DNA of 64,000 nucleotides, from positions 11,684,088-11,748,087 of the forward strand of contig CM037593.1 in the NCBI GenBank assembly GCA_021018995.1, in the 5' to 3' direction. The DNA is from Chloranthus sessilifolius. Its lineage: Eukaryota; Streptophyta; Magnoliopsida; Chloranthales; Chloranthaceae. Below the pieces are notes generated by a model. It saw nothing but the letters and a program-made list of their open reading frames with translations, made no database searches and was not told the DNA's origin. Shown piece after piece: positions 40,801-46,543 of this stretch. Position 1 is the stretch's first letter. Every line of letters starts with the position of its first letter. The position numbers and the translations under genes are program-made.

Positions 40801-43800
40801 CCTTCTAGGCCTTTCGGGCCTAATATTTCTAGCTTCTTTTTTGTCAGAGGTAAGAATTTTTATTGTAATACAAGTTGCTTTGAATATGAAAATAGGTTTA
40901 GAGGCTGGGGTAGTGAGAATTACTTTTTTCAATCCAGAAGGGTATCAATCGTAATGCAAGTTCGACTGATCTGAAATACCCTCTGTAGAAGCTTCTCCTC
41001 ATCAGGGCGAACAATGGGAACTCCTTTGCGTTGGCCAGCCAGCAGAGGATACTGGGGAAGGCTGCAGAGGGGAATTTAGTTCTGGTAGTCAGCACATATT
41101 TTACAGGAAAGTTCAGTGCAGAGGGAGATTGATAAGGAAAAGGATAATGGGGAATCAGCTGAAGGATGAGATATGGACTAATGTGTTACCTTTGAGGTCA
41201 TTGGGGATGGATGAATCAGGGACCTGGTCTGATGTGAGTCAAAGCTCTGAGGATAGTAGTAGGGGGGTCATCGTTAGAAGATAGGGGTATGGTGTATTGT
41301 AGCATAAGACAGGATGTAAATGATAAGCTGATAAGAGTTTGGAAAAGAACATGGGATGTCTTTCGACATGACCCATGCAGCATTACGGGCTCTGTTTGAA
41401 TCAATTGAAAGGAGATGAAAGGGAAGAACGTCGAAAAATAAGCACAAAGGCAAGCGGGAGTTGGCCAGATTAGATTACGATCTTATGGGAAAGGGAAACA
41501 GTCAGGGAGTAAGGGAGAAGTCGTGTAGTGCTTGGAGTTGCTGCAGGTAAATTTGTGGTGGTCTATGATTGTTCCTTTATACATTTATTTATCCTGGAAT
41601 TTAAGGGGTCATTGTAATCTGAATAAGGGGGTTGCAGTGAAGAATGTAATTTCTATCCAAAATTTGGGGATAGTTACTCTTCAGGAGATCAAACGGGGGC
41701 ATGGATAGGAAGAAAATTGCTTTGGTTTGGGATGTAATAGATGGGATTGGGAAGGTGTTGATTTGGTTGGTGCCTCGGGGGGTATTGTGTTCTCTTGGAA
41801 CACTCTTAGGTTGGAAAAATTGGATGCTGAAATTGGTCTTTTGTCTATTTCGGTATTACTGTGAAATAGAGATAGTAGACGAAAATGGGTGTTTACAGGT
41901 GTGTATGGTCTAAATGAAGATGCTAGAAGGGACGCTTTCTGGTTTAGGAGGGGACTTCTAACATTATCCGGTTTGATCATGAAGAAAGAGGGTTCCGACG
42001 GATAGAGCTGGTATGAGCAATTATAGAAGTTTCATCAATGAATACTTCCTGATGGACTTCCCATGAAGATAGGGAATGTTACTTGGGCTAGTCTGTAGAA
42101 TATACCGATGCTTTGTCGTCTTGACATATTTCTATGTTCCCCACAATGGTAGAATTTGTAATCAGATGCTACTTTGGAAGGACTGGCCAGATCTGTACTG
42201 GATATTCAGATCATAGACTGATTATCCTTAAATGTACTACAAGGGGAAAAGGTCCATCTCCTTGCCGGTTTGAGAATATGTGGCTTCAGTATGAGAAGTT
42301 TAAGGAGCTGATAGTCAAATGGTCGAATGAGGATAGAATGGAGGGTACGGCAGTCCATCAGAATTATCCATAAATTAAAAAATCTGAAAGCCAAGTTTAA
42401 AGCTTGGAATGTTGAGGAGTTTGGGAAGGTGGAGAAGGTTAAAGAGGAATTACTACAAGAGCTACAAATATACAGGAAGAGGGAAGAAATTTGAGGCATG
42501 AAGAAGGGGAATTAAGGATGGCTGCTAAGTTAAAATTAAATCATAAGTCTTTGGAAGAAGAGATTATGTGGAAACAAGTCATAGGCACAGTGACTAATGA
42601 CAGGGGGTAGTAACACAAACTATTTTCACTCGGTAGCAAATGCCCGGAATAAAACAAACATATGGGAAGCTTGGTTGTGGATGATAATAGATTTGAGGAT
42701 GCAGAGCTAATCAGTGCCCAAGTTGTTAATTTTTATAAAAATTTATACAAAGATGAAGGATGGAATGAACCGATGGTTCAAGGATTGAATTTCAAGAGAA
42801 TATTGATGTTGTTAGGTCCTCTCTATAAGCAAGTTTTGGAGACGCTGGGATAAAGAAGGCGATTGTGAATAGTGGCAAAAATAAGGCTTCAGGGCCTGAC
42901 AGGTTTACTCTTGAATTTTTCAGAACGTTTTGAGAGTTCTTGAAAGGGGATATCGTGGAACTCTTTCAGGAATTCCATAACTAGGAGTACACTGGTAAAA
43001 GTTTAAACTCTACTTCTTTTTTTTTATCGGTAATTGCTCGGAACTATATTAGAAAAAGCAGCGAGGGGCTGTCCAAATACAAACAGAGGTTTGCATCGAC
43101 CACAGGAAAAGAGCAAAAAACAACAATGCCGCAAAGCGGCGCAAGGGCAAGAGCGCGCTCGCAAAACATAGATCGAGGGGAAGAGGAGGATGAGGAGAAA
43201 GGGAGAAGCCCCCGGCCTAGCCAGGCTCCCAGTGTAGAGCATCCCCTCCAATCCCCATTTTGTCCAAGGGAGCCCAAAGGCACATAAAGTCTCTAGCCGA
43301 CTTCAAAACCATCCTGACAGGACGTCGATTGCGGCCAAAAATGCAGGCATTTCTCTCGAGCTAAATACACCAAACGACCGCAAAGAAGTCGACTCTCCAA
43401 AAAGCCCGTGGCTGACCCTCGATGCGTACACCGAACCAAGCTAAGAACTGTTGAGAAATAGAAGGACACCCAACACAAATCAAAAGACTCCAAGATAACC
43501 CCTCAAATCTTGTGGGCCACCAACAGTTTAAACTCTACATTTATTACCTTGATGTTGAAAAAAGAATTTAAACAATTGTTGTGTTATGTGTTTACAAATG
43601 CAGGAATCAGCTAGCCATCTATCTTTATATTGCTAGCTTTGTGAGAGAAATATGAGAAATCTAATTTCAAACCTTTCGACTAAGATGGGTTTTATAGGAA
43701 GATTGTCGCCAAATAATGGCAGCTTGGAAGAGGATTGAATTCAAAGGAATCAAAGGAACCTTCTGGAAGGCTGCTATGCTTACGGTGTTTTGGGGAATTT

Positions 43801-46543
43801 GGCTTGAAAGAAACGAAAGGATATTTAGATGGATTCAGAAGCCTAAAGGAATGGTGATGAAAATGGTTTGTGATGTTATAATAGAATGGATCATATTGGA
43901 CAAAGAGGCGGCACTTGAGGTGGATAGTGATATGATTGGAGCCTAAGACTGCCTGCATTTTAACCTTCTTTCCTCGCGATAAGGGGAAAGTCTCCTGGGC
44001 TATTGCGATTTAGTCTCCTATTTTGTTTATTTGGGATGGTTCTTTTATGTGGACCTTATTTTTCCTTTGTTAGGCCTCAACACCTCGCTATGCCTTCTTT
44101 GTGTTTCTCTGGTCTCTTAATGAATTCCTTTTGCCATTAAAAATATATATATATCAAGCATTTCAAATTGAAATTAACAATACTTTTTTATTTTATTTTT
44201 TTTCTTTGACAATTTTTTTAGAGTTCTTACATTCTTTCATCAAAATAAACAACCTCATAAAGACTTGGCAAAACCAACATGGTATCAAAGTTGGTCACTT
44301 GCATTTGGATACGATGTTGATCCTACTTAGATTACAAATTAAGAACCCTTTTTTATTCAAGTTCACAATTAATCTAAGCCTCCAATAGATCACTTTAAAA
44401 TTTGCATTGAGCCCAATCTTTTGTGCTTAAAATTGAAATAAACATCAATTCATTAAAACTTAGTAGCAATCACTAATAACCATCATCATCATCATCATCA
44501 CCACAGCCTTATCCCATCTATTTGGGGTTGACTTTGTGAGTCTTATTTCTCCACTCGTTTCTTATCATCACTAAGCTCTCTGCAACTCCACAATCCTTCA
44601 TATCCCTTTCATGGCCTCCCTCCAAGTCTCCATTGGTCTCCCTCTCCTCCTACTTCCCCACCCTTCACAGAGGGTGTATTTCGTGCCTCCAATGAGCATG
44701 TCCAAACCACCTCAAGTGACATTCCGTAATTTCTTCCTCTATAGGTGCCACTCTCAAATTTTCTCTTATATATACTCTATTCTGAATTTTATTTTCCAAT
44801 TACTCCATACATCCATCTCAACATACGCATCTCGGCCAAATGAACTCTATCTTCTTGTCGCTTTTTCGTGGCCCAACATTCTGCACCATATAATAATAAT
44901 ATCATAACTTAGAAGACATTAGTATCATAAGAAACAAAATTCAGTTCCATGGCCATACTTTTTCGCTCTAAAAGGCAAAAACAGCTCATCAACCAGCCAA
45001 AATATTGAAGGATATACATTTATTTATTGTTATTTCCTTAAGCGGTTTTCTCCTTGTTTTATTTTGCATATTGTTTTAGAATTCTTACATTCATTCATCA
45101 ACATAAACACCCTCATAAAGACTAGGTAAAATCAACACCATATCAGAGTCAGCCACTAGCATTTGGATATGATGGTCTTTAATCCTTGATTCTACTTAGA
45201 TTATCAATTAAGAACCTATTTATCCAAATTTACAATTAATTTGAGTTTGAGCCTCCAATAATCACATTAAAATTCGCATTAAGCCCAATCTTGTGCGCTT
45301 AAAAGCGAAATAGACATCAAGTCATTAGAACTTAGTAGCAATCACTGATAGTCATCACCATCATCATCACAGCCTTATCTCGTCTATTTGGAGTCAGCTT
45401 TGTAAGTTCTATTTCTCCACTCATTTCTTATCGGCACTAAGCTCTTTGTAACTATGCAATCCTTCATATCCCTTCGCACGACTTCCCTCCAAGTCTGGTC
45501 TTCCTCTCCTCCTACTACCCCAACCCCCTTATAGAGGGTATATTCCATGCCTCCAATTAACATGTCTAAACCACCTCAAGTTACATTCCGTAATTTTTCC
45601 TCTATAGGTGCCACTCTCAAATTTTCCCTTATATACTCTATTCTAAATTTTATTCTTTCTTGTTAACCCATACATCTATCTCAACATACGCATCTCAGCC
45701 CTATGCACTCTATCTTCTTGTTGTTTTTTCCTGGCCTAATATTCTCCACCATATAATAATAACTTAGAATAAGTATCCTAAGCATAGTGACCAAGTAGGG
45801 AATAAATAGGGGATTGGACCTTTGCCCTAGAGGTGATGCCCTCAAGTATGTAGCGTTGAGGTGAGGGGTTCAAATCCCATACTTACCTACCAACAAAAAA
45901 AATCCAGGTATAAATCGGCTTGGAAAAAAATCCGGCAAAATTCAGAAAAAAATCCGGGGAAAAAGTCAGAAAGTTCGCATATCTCGAGAATATACGATTT
46001 TTCAAAAAATTGCAAATAATTCATATTTTTTCAAAAATTTGTGAATTAATCGTGACTTTTCAAAAAGCCGGCGAATTTGGTCACTATGATCTTAAGAAGC
46101 AAAATTCAGTTCCGTGCCCATACTGCGTCCAAATTTTTGCTCTCAAAGGCCGGAACAGCTCATCAACCAGACGAAATATAGTAGAATTTAGATTTATCAG
46201 CCAAAAAAAGGCTACTGACCAAGGAAAATAATCAGAGATCTCAAATCTACCAATCCAGTTTCAAAAAATGCACGAGATGATCTGAAATTACTGCAGAGAG
46301 GATCCAATGTATGGTTACAATTATCAAAAGATAAATATCTAAAAAGTAAAAACATATCATGGAGAATAGCTTCGATTCAACGAGTATGGGAACCTAGAAA
46401 ACGCCAAAAAAAAAAAAAATTAAATTATGGTCGGATGAGGTCAAACCTGAATTATTGGAGATCGGTTGTTCTCCGCCTCTTGCAATCGAGAGATTTACAG
46501 AAGCCGCAAGGGCGAAGAAGACGATCAGAAATCGAAACTCCAT
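6001..46543 (-). CDS. SOL1: SOL1-like M14 zinc carboxypeptidase, 5' nine exons (3' end outside window)
   Basis: Nine exons on the minus strand join without a frame break: 46543-46447, 46281-46251, 35755-35663, 35131-35101, 34986-34930, 30373-30278, 26278-26156, 26003-25899, 6055-6001. They total 688 nt, about 229 residues of a family usually near 490. The product opens with a signal peptide, then 'ARGGE'. It carries the first zinc-ligand motif HGDE (residues about 109-112), the substrate-binding stretch 'NPDGF...NNVDLNRDFPD' and the third zinc ligand in 'SASLHG' (H about 210). The catalytic Glu and the transthyretin-like and membrane segments should lie in exons left of the window. Known family role: Arabidopsis SOL1 is an endosomal/secretory Zn carboxypeptidase that trims a C-terminal Arg from CLE19 precursor peptide. 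All introns begin GT and end AG. Function here is inferred from homology recalled, not searched. Confidence 0.88.
6056..6657. other. SOL1 intron 8, 3' end
   Basis: AT-rich intron between the exon 9 acceptor and the L1 target site. It includes the left TSD copy of the L1 (aaaagcaccctca, 6645-6657). No other feature seen. Confidence 0.6.
6673..9027 (+). pseudogene. L1 ORF1: RanBP2-type zinc finger plus DUF4283-like domain (broken)
   Basis: The start is ATG 6673. The N terminus 'GDWLCGRCRNVNFRRRSICH' followed by 'RIGC' fits the RanBP2 zinc finger W-x-C-x2-C-x3-N-x6-C-x4-C. The DUF4283-like nucleic-acid-binding domain follows from about 7222 ('MFLLRFSSEEGASALC', 'VWLNKFGLPLHAWSPEVL', 'CGRFVRVDW'). 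The C-terminal end 'GMSLVGSQDELRALFRSV' to 'SRELARLQWGM' is the usual end of plant L1 ORF1. It is interrupted by a stop at 7177, a frame change around 7320-7367 and back before 7600, and a stop at 8200. Its role in a live element is binding element RNA in the retrotransposition particle. Confidence 0.8.
9065..12657 (+). pseudogene. L1 ORF2: endonuclease, reverse transcriptase, zf-RVT (broken)
   Basis: ATG 9065 lies 38 bp after the ORF1 stop. The APE-type endonuclease shows 'SWNVRG' (9077), 'LQETKW', 'GGDFN' (about 9472) and 'SDHRP' (9722). The RT shows 'KAPGPDGFTMEFF' (about 10410), 'VDMEKAYDRV', 'GIRQGDPLSPFLF' and the catalytic YADD at 11103-11114. The zf-RVT knuckle 'CAMCTDGEETAAHLFLHC' (about 12294-12347) and 'WCLWLERN' precede the stop at 12655. 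Length is about 1197 codons, normal for plant L1. Stops lie at 10169, 10457, 11662, about 11788 and about 11866, mostly in Trp positions or one CGA position, and the frame changes between 10459 and 10540 and near 11400. Confidence 0.92.
13000..13045. repeat. (CT)n microsatellite in Copia left LTR
   Basis: Uninterrupted CT dinucleotides followed by ctaccaaaccctaaccc; the same arrangement is in the right LTR at 15091-15137, so the tract is part of the LTR. Confidence 0.95.
15091..15137. repeat. (CT)n microsatellite in Copia right LTR
   Basis: Uninterrupted CT dinucleotides in the right LTR, the counterpart of 13000-13045. Confidence 0.95.
15174..16020. other. Intronic DNA between two Copia remnants
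   Basis: AT-rich, with no protein family recognised. An open stretch at 15174-15374 has no similarity I recognise, and its first codons fall at the Copia LTR edge. Probably plain SOL1 intron plus the start of the next Copia element. Confidence 0.4.
16021..18730 (+). mobile_element. Broken Copia-type retrotransposon (gag, pol remnants), no LTRs seen
   Basis: The order is Copia-like: a gag start ('NLNSSSYLQWKIV', about 16050), a glycine/arginine-rich stretch with a zinc knuckle ('CFPCGKAGHDHDHC', about 16450), then after an inserted TIR element an RT region ('GSGWVFVVKHNPDGT', about 17945, 'VAKLTLIEVS') and the Copia segment 'PASTTMDPK'-like near 18610. It is heavily broken and old, with no LTR pair recognised. 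The right edge meets a short GC-rich piece and the L1 at 18825. Confidence 0.75.
16784..17595. mobile_element. Non-autonomous TIR element rich in GATAC palindromes, inside Copia remnant
   Basis: Terminal inverted repeats gcatgggtcaaaatat (from 16784) and its complement atattttgacccatgc (to 17595). Both ends carry many gatacataccggtat-like palindromes. It splits the Copia region between gag-like and RT-like parts. No coding capacity and no convincing TSD. Size (812 bp) and structure fit a MITE or MULE-derived element. A fragment of the same family lies at 3484-3576. Confidence 0.65.
18731..18824. repeat. Short GC-rich repeat between Copia and L1
   Basis: ggcctaggcactgcttagg and flanking GC-rich sequence resemble the cctaggc-type low-copy repeats of plant genomes. 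It separates the Copia right edge from the L1 3' break and belongs to neither by eye. Confidence 0.3.
18825..22278 (-). mobile_element. L1-type LINE, 5' part only (ORF1 and endonuclease), minus strand
   Basis: On the minus strand ORF1 starts near 22278. It opens with the RanBP2-type finger 'GNWVCSFCRDVNFRRRSVCH' plus 'RFGC' (W-x-C-x2-C-x3-N-x6-C-x4-C), then 'FLLRFQAEGMALELC' and a DUF4283-like 'VWLRLFGLLHVLTLEVL' (about 21420). ORF1 ends near 19811 ('SRELARLA'). The endonuclease (19738-18825) shows 'LQDTKWGHCD', 'GVYGPS', 'SRIDRF' and 'SDHRPL'. Similarity to the 6658-12828 L1 stops soon after the endonuclease, and RT and 3' end are missing. Several frame changes and stops. No TSD found. It is in sense orientation within SOL1. 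Confidence 0.88.
22730..22800 (-). repeat. Possible tRNA-related SINE fragment
   Basis: The minus strand holds GGGTTCAAACCCC (22734-22746), a B-box match, downstream of atggcttactccacaag. No clear A box or tail; weak call. Confidence 0.25.
22836..22890. repeat. (CA)n(TA)n microsatellite
   Basis: About 12 CA units run directly into about 16 TA units. Confidence 0.95.
23084..25388 (-). mobile_element. 5'-truncated L1-type LINE (RT to 3' end), minus strand
   Basis: A perfect 16-bp TSD tcactcactatgtcat (23068-23083 and 25389-25404) and a poly(T) run at the left (poly(A) on the minus strand) fix both ends. It begins in the first RT motif ('NSTFITLILK', 'SDYRPISLLNCLYK') and continues 'VDMEKAYD', 'GLRQGDPLSPFLF' and YADD (24811-24800). 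The post-RT region shows 'QRNFLWEGSGLGKRIHLVNW', then the zf-RVT knuckle 'CVMCHQEEESAAHQFLHC' (about 23590) and 'WHLWLERN'. Frame changes or stops near 25100, 24671, 24540, 24032 and 23531. It inserted into a MITE-like repeat and is in sense orientation in SOL1 intron 8. Confidence 0.94.
25405..25898. other. SOL1 intron 8, 5' end
   Basis: Right half of the repeat split by the L1 (to about 25620), then AT-rich intron up to the exon 8 donor at 25898. Nothing else seen. Confidence 0.5.
25899..26003 (-). CDS. SOL1: SOL1 exon 8: third zinc ligand
   Basis: Acceptor acatag|TTTTTT, donor CACGGG|GTAACA, 105 bp, phase 0. It encodes 'FFPMNNDVDARQPETKAI' through 'FTASASLHG'. The His of SLHG is the third zinc ligand. 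The intron to exon 7 is 152 bp and the next intron about 19.8 kb. Confidence 0.95.
26156..26278 (-). CDS. SOL1: SOL1 exon 7: substrate-binding Asn-Arg region
   Basis: Acceptor ccatag|GCAACC, donor ACCAA|GTGAGT, 123 bp, phase 0. It encodes 'VHLHILPTMNPDGFSLRRR' and 'GNANNVDLNRDFPDQ'. The NRDFPD stretch holds the Arg/Asn that bind the substrate carboxylate in carboxypeptidase D-type enzymes. Confidence 0.95.
26279..27175. other. SOL1 intron 6, first part, with a GGGTACC-family MITE fragment
   Basis: About 26560-26805 is a fragment of the dispersed MITE family (core 'cttctgattcaaagaagtc', end 'aaataatataggtaccc'), the same family as 52024-52446. The rest is AT-rich intron. Confidence 0.5.
27176..27490. 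mobile_element. MITE with CATAGTGAC-type TIRs
   Basis: Left end catagtcacaaagtccgg and right end gaatttggtcactatg form inverted ends. The flanks ctctggtt (27168-27175) and ctctgcgtt (27491-27499) look like an 8-9 bp TSD with one difference. The interior is A-rich with repeated ccggcaaaattc. Relatives lie at 34448-34793 and 45783-46088. Target size suits a hAT or Mutator-type non-autonomous element. Confidence 0.6.
27491..29569. other. SOL1 intron 6, unassigned stretch
   Basis: Several short open stretches (27479-27700 +, 28060-28248 +, 29183-28866 -, 29133-29366 +) with no family I recognise. Around 28480-28700 the base composition is GC-richer than its surroundings and may be a decayed insertion. 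No splice-consistent exon found. Confidence 0.35.
29570..29694 (+). repeat. Candidate tRNA-derived SINE
   Basis: ggtttgagtcc (29630-29640) matches a pol III B box. A possible A-box region precedes it (ccagcagattaggtaacgag), and a CT-rich then poly(A) stretch ends at about 29694. No TSD established. Confidence 0.35.
30278..30373 (-). CDS. SOL1: SOL1 exon 6: first zinc-binding motif
   Basis: Acceptor tatgcag|TTCATT, donor CACTG|GTATTG, 96 bp, phase 0. It encodes 'FIANMHGDEPVGRELL' and 'LLLANWLCDNYMKDPL'. The HGDE box supplies the His and Glu zinc ligands of M14 peptidases (HxxE). Confidence 0.95.
30374..32191. other. SOL1 intron 5, 3' two-fifths, with decayed repeats
   Basis: Related decayed units occur, such as aattccaaaaaat with aatgtaaaaaagtttt-like flanks (30180 and 31275) and atccatttgaaggaatcaa (31698 and, diverged, about 31808). 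An actcgactcaac-type repeat piece is at 30570-30680. No coding exon. From about 32010 the sequence may already be the left LTR described next. Confidence 0.4.
32192..33048 (+). mobile_element. Short LTR-retrotransposon remnant (direct terminal repeats)
   Basis: Two diverged direct repeats (about 32192-32361 and 32891-33048) share ttgaagcctcc, gtgagtgatt, ccgcccggtgtgagtgattc and tttttatagccc. After the left copy, agaatcaaagcaggttc (about 32374) resembles a tRNA-Met primer-binding site. The interior of about 530 bp has a short open stretch ('YGPPIYDLYVDEEDDAIDG') like retrotransposon sequence between gag and pol. Broken, with no complete parts, and old. Family not certain. Confidence 0.5.
33049..34437. 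other. SOL1 intron 5, middle, with a MITE-family fragment
   Basis: About 33240-33640 carries the dispersed repeat core (tctgatttgttaaagtcaac, atgtgccac, catcatctg-like inverted halves) seen at 26.6 and 52.1 kb. The rest is AT-rich intron. Confidence 0.4.
34448..34793. mobile_element. MITE with GTGACAAAATAC TIRs and 10-bp TSD
   Basis: gtgacaaaatac at 34449-34460 and its complement gtattttgtcac at 34777-34788. The flanking 10-bp repeat ttataaacat is perfect (34438-34447 and 34794-34803). The interior is made of cgtattt-type repeats. It lies 137 bp from SOL1 exon 5. Ends resemble the CATAGTGAC family at 27176 and 45783. Confidence 0.75.
34930..34986 (-). CDS. SOL1: SOL1 exon 5
   Basis: Acceptor ctatag|TGGGTG, donor TCAAG|GTGAAA, 57 bp in phase 0. 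It encodes 'WVIEISDQPGQEEVEPSFK', a strongly conserved SOL1 stretch. The intron to exon 4 is only 114 bp. Confidence 0.93.
35101..35131 (-). CDS. SOL1: SOL1 exon 4 (31-bp microexon)
   Basis: Acceptor atcag|TATTGG and donor CACTG|GTAACA. It completes the split Ser codon and encodes 'IGNSVKRNPL', matching the family's 'YSIGKSV-G-PLWVIEIS' across the junctions. Confidence 0.88.
35132..35662. other. SOL1 intron 3
   Basis: 531 bp between exons 3 and 4, AT-rich; no repeat or coding signal seen. Confidence 0.7.
35663..35755 (-). CDS. SOL1: SOL1 exon 3
   Basis: Acceptor ttgcag|CGATG, donor ACAG|GTGATT, 93 bp. It encodes 'DEARGYMSNSELEEAVKEF' and 'GRRCSNISRIY'. The GYM-S-N-S-ELE and RCSNISRIYSIG pattern is the conserved start of the SOL1 carboxypeptidase domain. 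Confidence 0.92.
36549..36675. repeat. AT-rich tandem repeat
   Basis: Two copies of a unit containing ccataaaaataaaat and aaataaataaatgttctgaatc. Confidence 0.7.
36840..37090 (-). mobile_element. Possible L1 3'-end fragment
   Basis: Starts with T9 (poly(A) on the minus strand), followed by aacaattaaaatttattac, like other L1 tails, and sequence without recognisable protein. No TSD. Low confidence. Confidence 0.25.
38448..39141 (+). mobile_element. Second copy of the CGATCGAT-containing LTR (partial)
   Basis: Shares with 987-1971 the cgatcgatcgaaatcgcg start region, cctatataaggtc TATA box (about 38563), agagtgaatcttcttcc and gagcgccctaatct, with the same right end gtcctgcgtca. It is shorter than the 987-1971 copy and has no internal element beside it. 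Sits in the decayed L1. Old and not functional. Confidence 0.8.
39334..40048. mobile_element. hAT-type MITE with 8-bp TSD
   Basis: An 8-bp direct repeat agtgagag (39326-39333 and 40049-40056) encloses 715 bp with inverted ends caaggtagttaaggc and gccttgactaccata. Subterminal GC-rich motifs (ctatagcgtcgct, cgccatagcg) recur on both sides of an AT-rich, non-coding middle. TSD length and TIR place it in the hAT superfamily as a non-autonomous copy, younger than the L1 it interrupts. Confidence 0.85.
43014..43524 (-). mobile_element. Short 5'-truncated L1 nested in the decayed L1
   Basis: A perfect 14-bp TSD agtttaaactctac (43000-43013 and 43525-43538) and poly(T) at the left mark a 511-bp minus-strand insertion. 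It encodes only the last part of ORF2 ('WFGVRIEGQPRAFWRV', 'VWCIYLAREKCLHF') and the 3' UTR with the ttaccgataaaaaa end. Confidence 0.92.
44224..44940 (-). mobile_element. RTE-type LINE 3' fragment, first tandem copy
   Basis: On the minus strand a region from about 44900 reads 'YGAECWATKK' and 'HLAEMRMLRWMYG', then degraded 'LEVVWTCSLEA', matching the C terminus of plant RTE LINE ORFs. It ends with tcaaccccaaatagatggga and the catcatcatcatc repeat (minus: gatgatgatg) typical of RTE 3' ends. It lies in a segment repeated at 45078-45775. Confidence 0.75.
45078..45775 (-). mobile_element. RTE-type LINE 3' fragment, second tandem copy
   Basis: A direct duplicate of 44224-44940: same order of ttcttacattcattcatc, agcctccaataatcac, catcatcatcacagccttatc, ccacctcaagttacattccg and catatcccttcg. 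Divergence is perhaps 15 percent by eye, with small indels. Confidence 0.8.
45783..46088. mobile_element. CATAGTGAC-TIR MITE carrying a SINE
   Basis: Ends catagtgaccaag and gaatttggtcactatg. Flanking 8-bp TSD atcctaag / atcttaag (45775-45782, 46089-46096), one difference. The interior shares ataaatcggcttgg and ccggcaaaattcag with the copy at 27176-27490. A SINE-like unit sits near the left end. Confidence 0.65.
45810..45902 (+). repeat. tRNA-derived SINE inside MITE
   Basis: B box ggttcaaatcc (45867-45877), a preceding A-box-like gccctagaggtgatgcc, and an A8 tail ending at 45902. The flanks agggaataaatagg and aggtataaatcgg look like a diverged TSD taken from the MITE. Confidence 0.5.
46251..46281 (-). 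CDS. SOL1: SOL1 exon 2 (31-bp microexon, predicted)
   Basis: Acceptor taatttcag|ATCATC and donor GATTG|GTAGAT enclose 31 bp. This is exactly the length class (1 mod 3) needed to carry phase 1 from exon 1 to phase 2 before exon 3, giving 'DHLVHFLKLD' ahead of 'CDEARGYM'. The intron to exon 1 is 165 bp. The phase fit is the main support; the sequence is in the least conserved part of the protein. Confidence 0.55.
46447..46543 (-). CDS. SOL1: SOL1 exon 1: start codon and signal peptide
   Basis: ATG at 46543-46541 opens 'MEFRFLIVFFALAASVNLS', a hydrophobic signal peptide, followed by 'IARGGEQPISNNS'; the 'ARGGE' motif is typical just after the signal peptide of plant SOL1 proteins. The donor is CAG|GTTTGA, leaving phase 1. 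A GA/CT-rich leader lies upstream. No other in-frame ATG gives a signal peptide. Confidence 0.8.

Larger units (their letters stand above)
37960..44150 (+). mobile_element. Decayed L1-type LINE with three later insertions
   Basis: ORF1 remnants run to about 41510, ending 'HAALRALFESIE' and 'KRELARLDYDLM' as in the other L1 copies. ORF2 starts at about 41575 ('LSWNLRGHCN', 'VTLQEIK') with 'SDHRLIILKC' and 'RFENMWL' (42205-42295). It runs to 'ASGPDRFTLEFFRTF' (about 42890) and 'NSTFITLMLKK' on both sides of a nested L1. RT is then missing and the zf-RVT 'CVMCLQMQESASHL' (about 43580) and 'WGIWLERNERIF' follow. The 3' end is near 44150 without a long tail. Many stops. Inserted later: an LTR (38448-39141), a hAT MITE (39334-40048) and a short L1 (43014-43524). 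The 5' limit is uncertain; 37960-38420 is tentatively ORF1. Antisense to SOL1, in intron 2. Confidence 0.8.

Noticed and set aside
43024-43283. Two overlapping open frames on the minus strand
   Set aside because: They lie in the 3' UTR and ORF2 end of the nested L1 between its TSDs.
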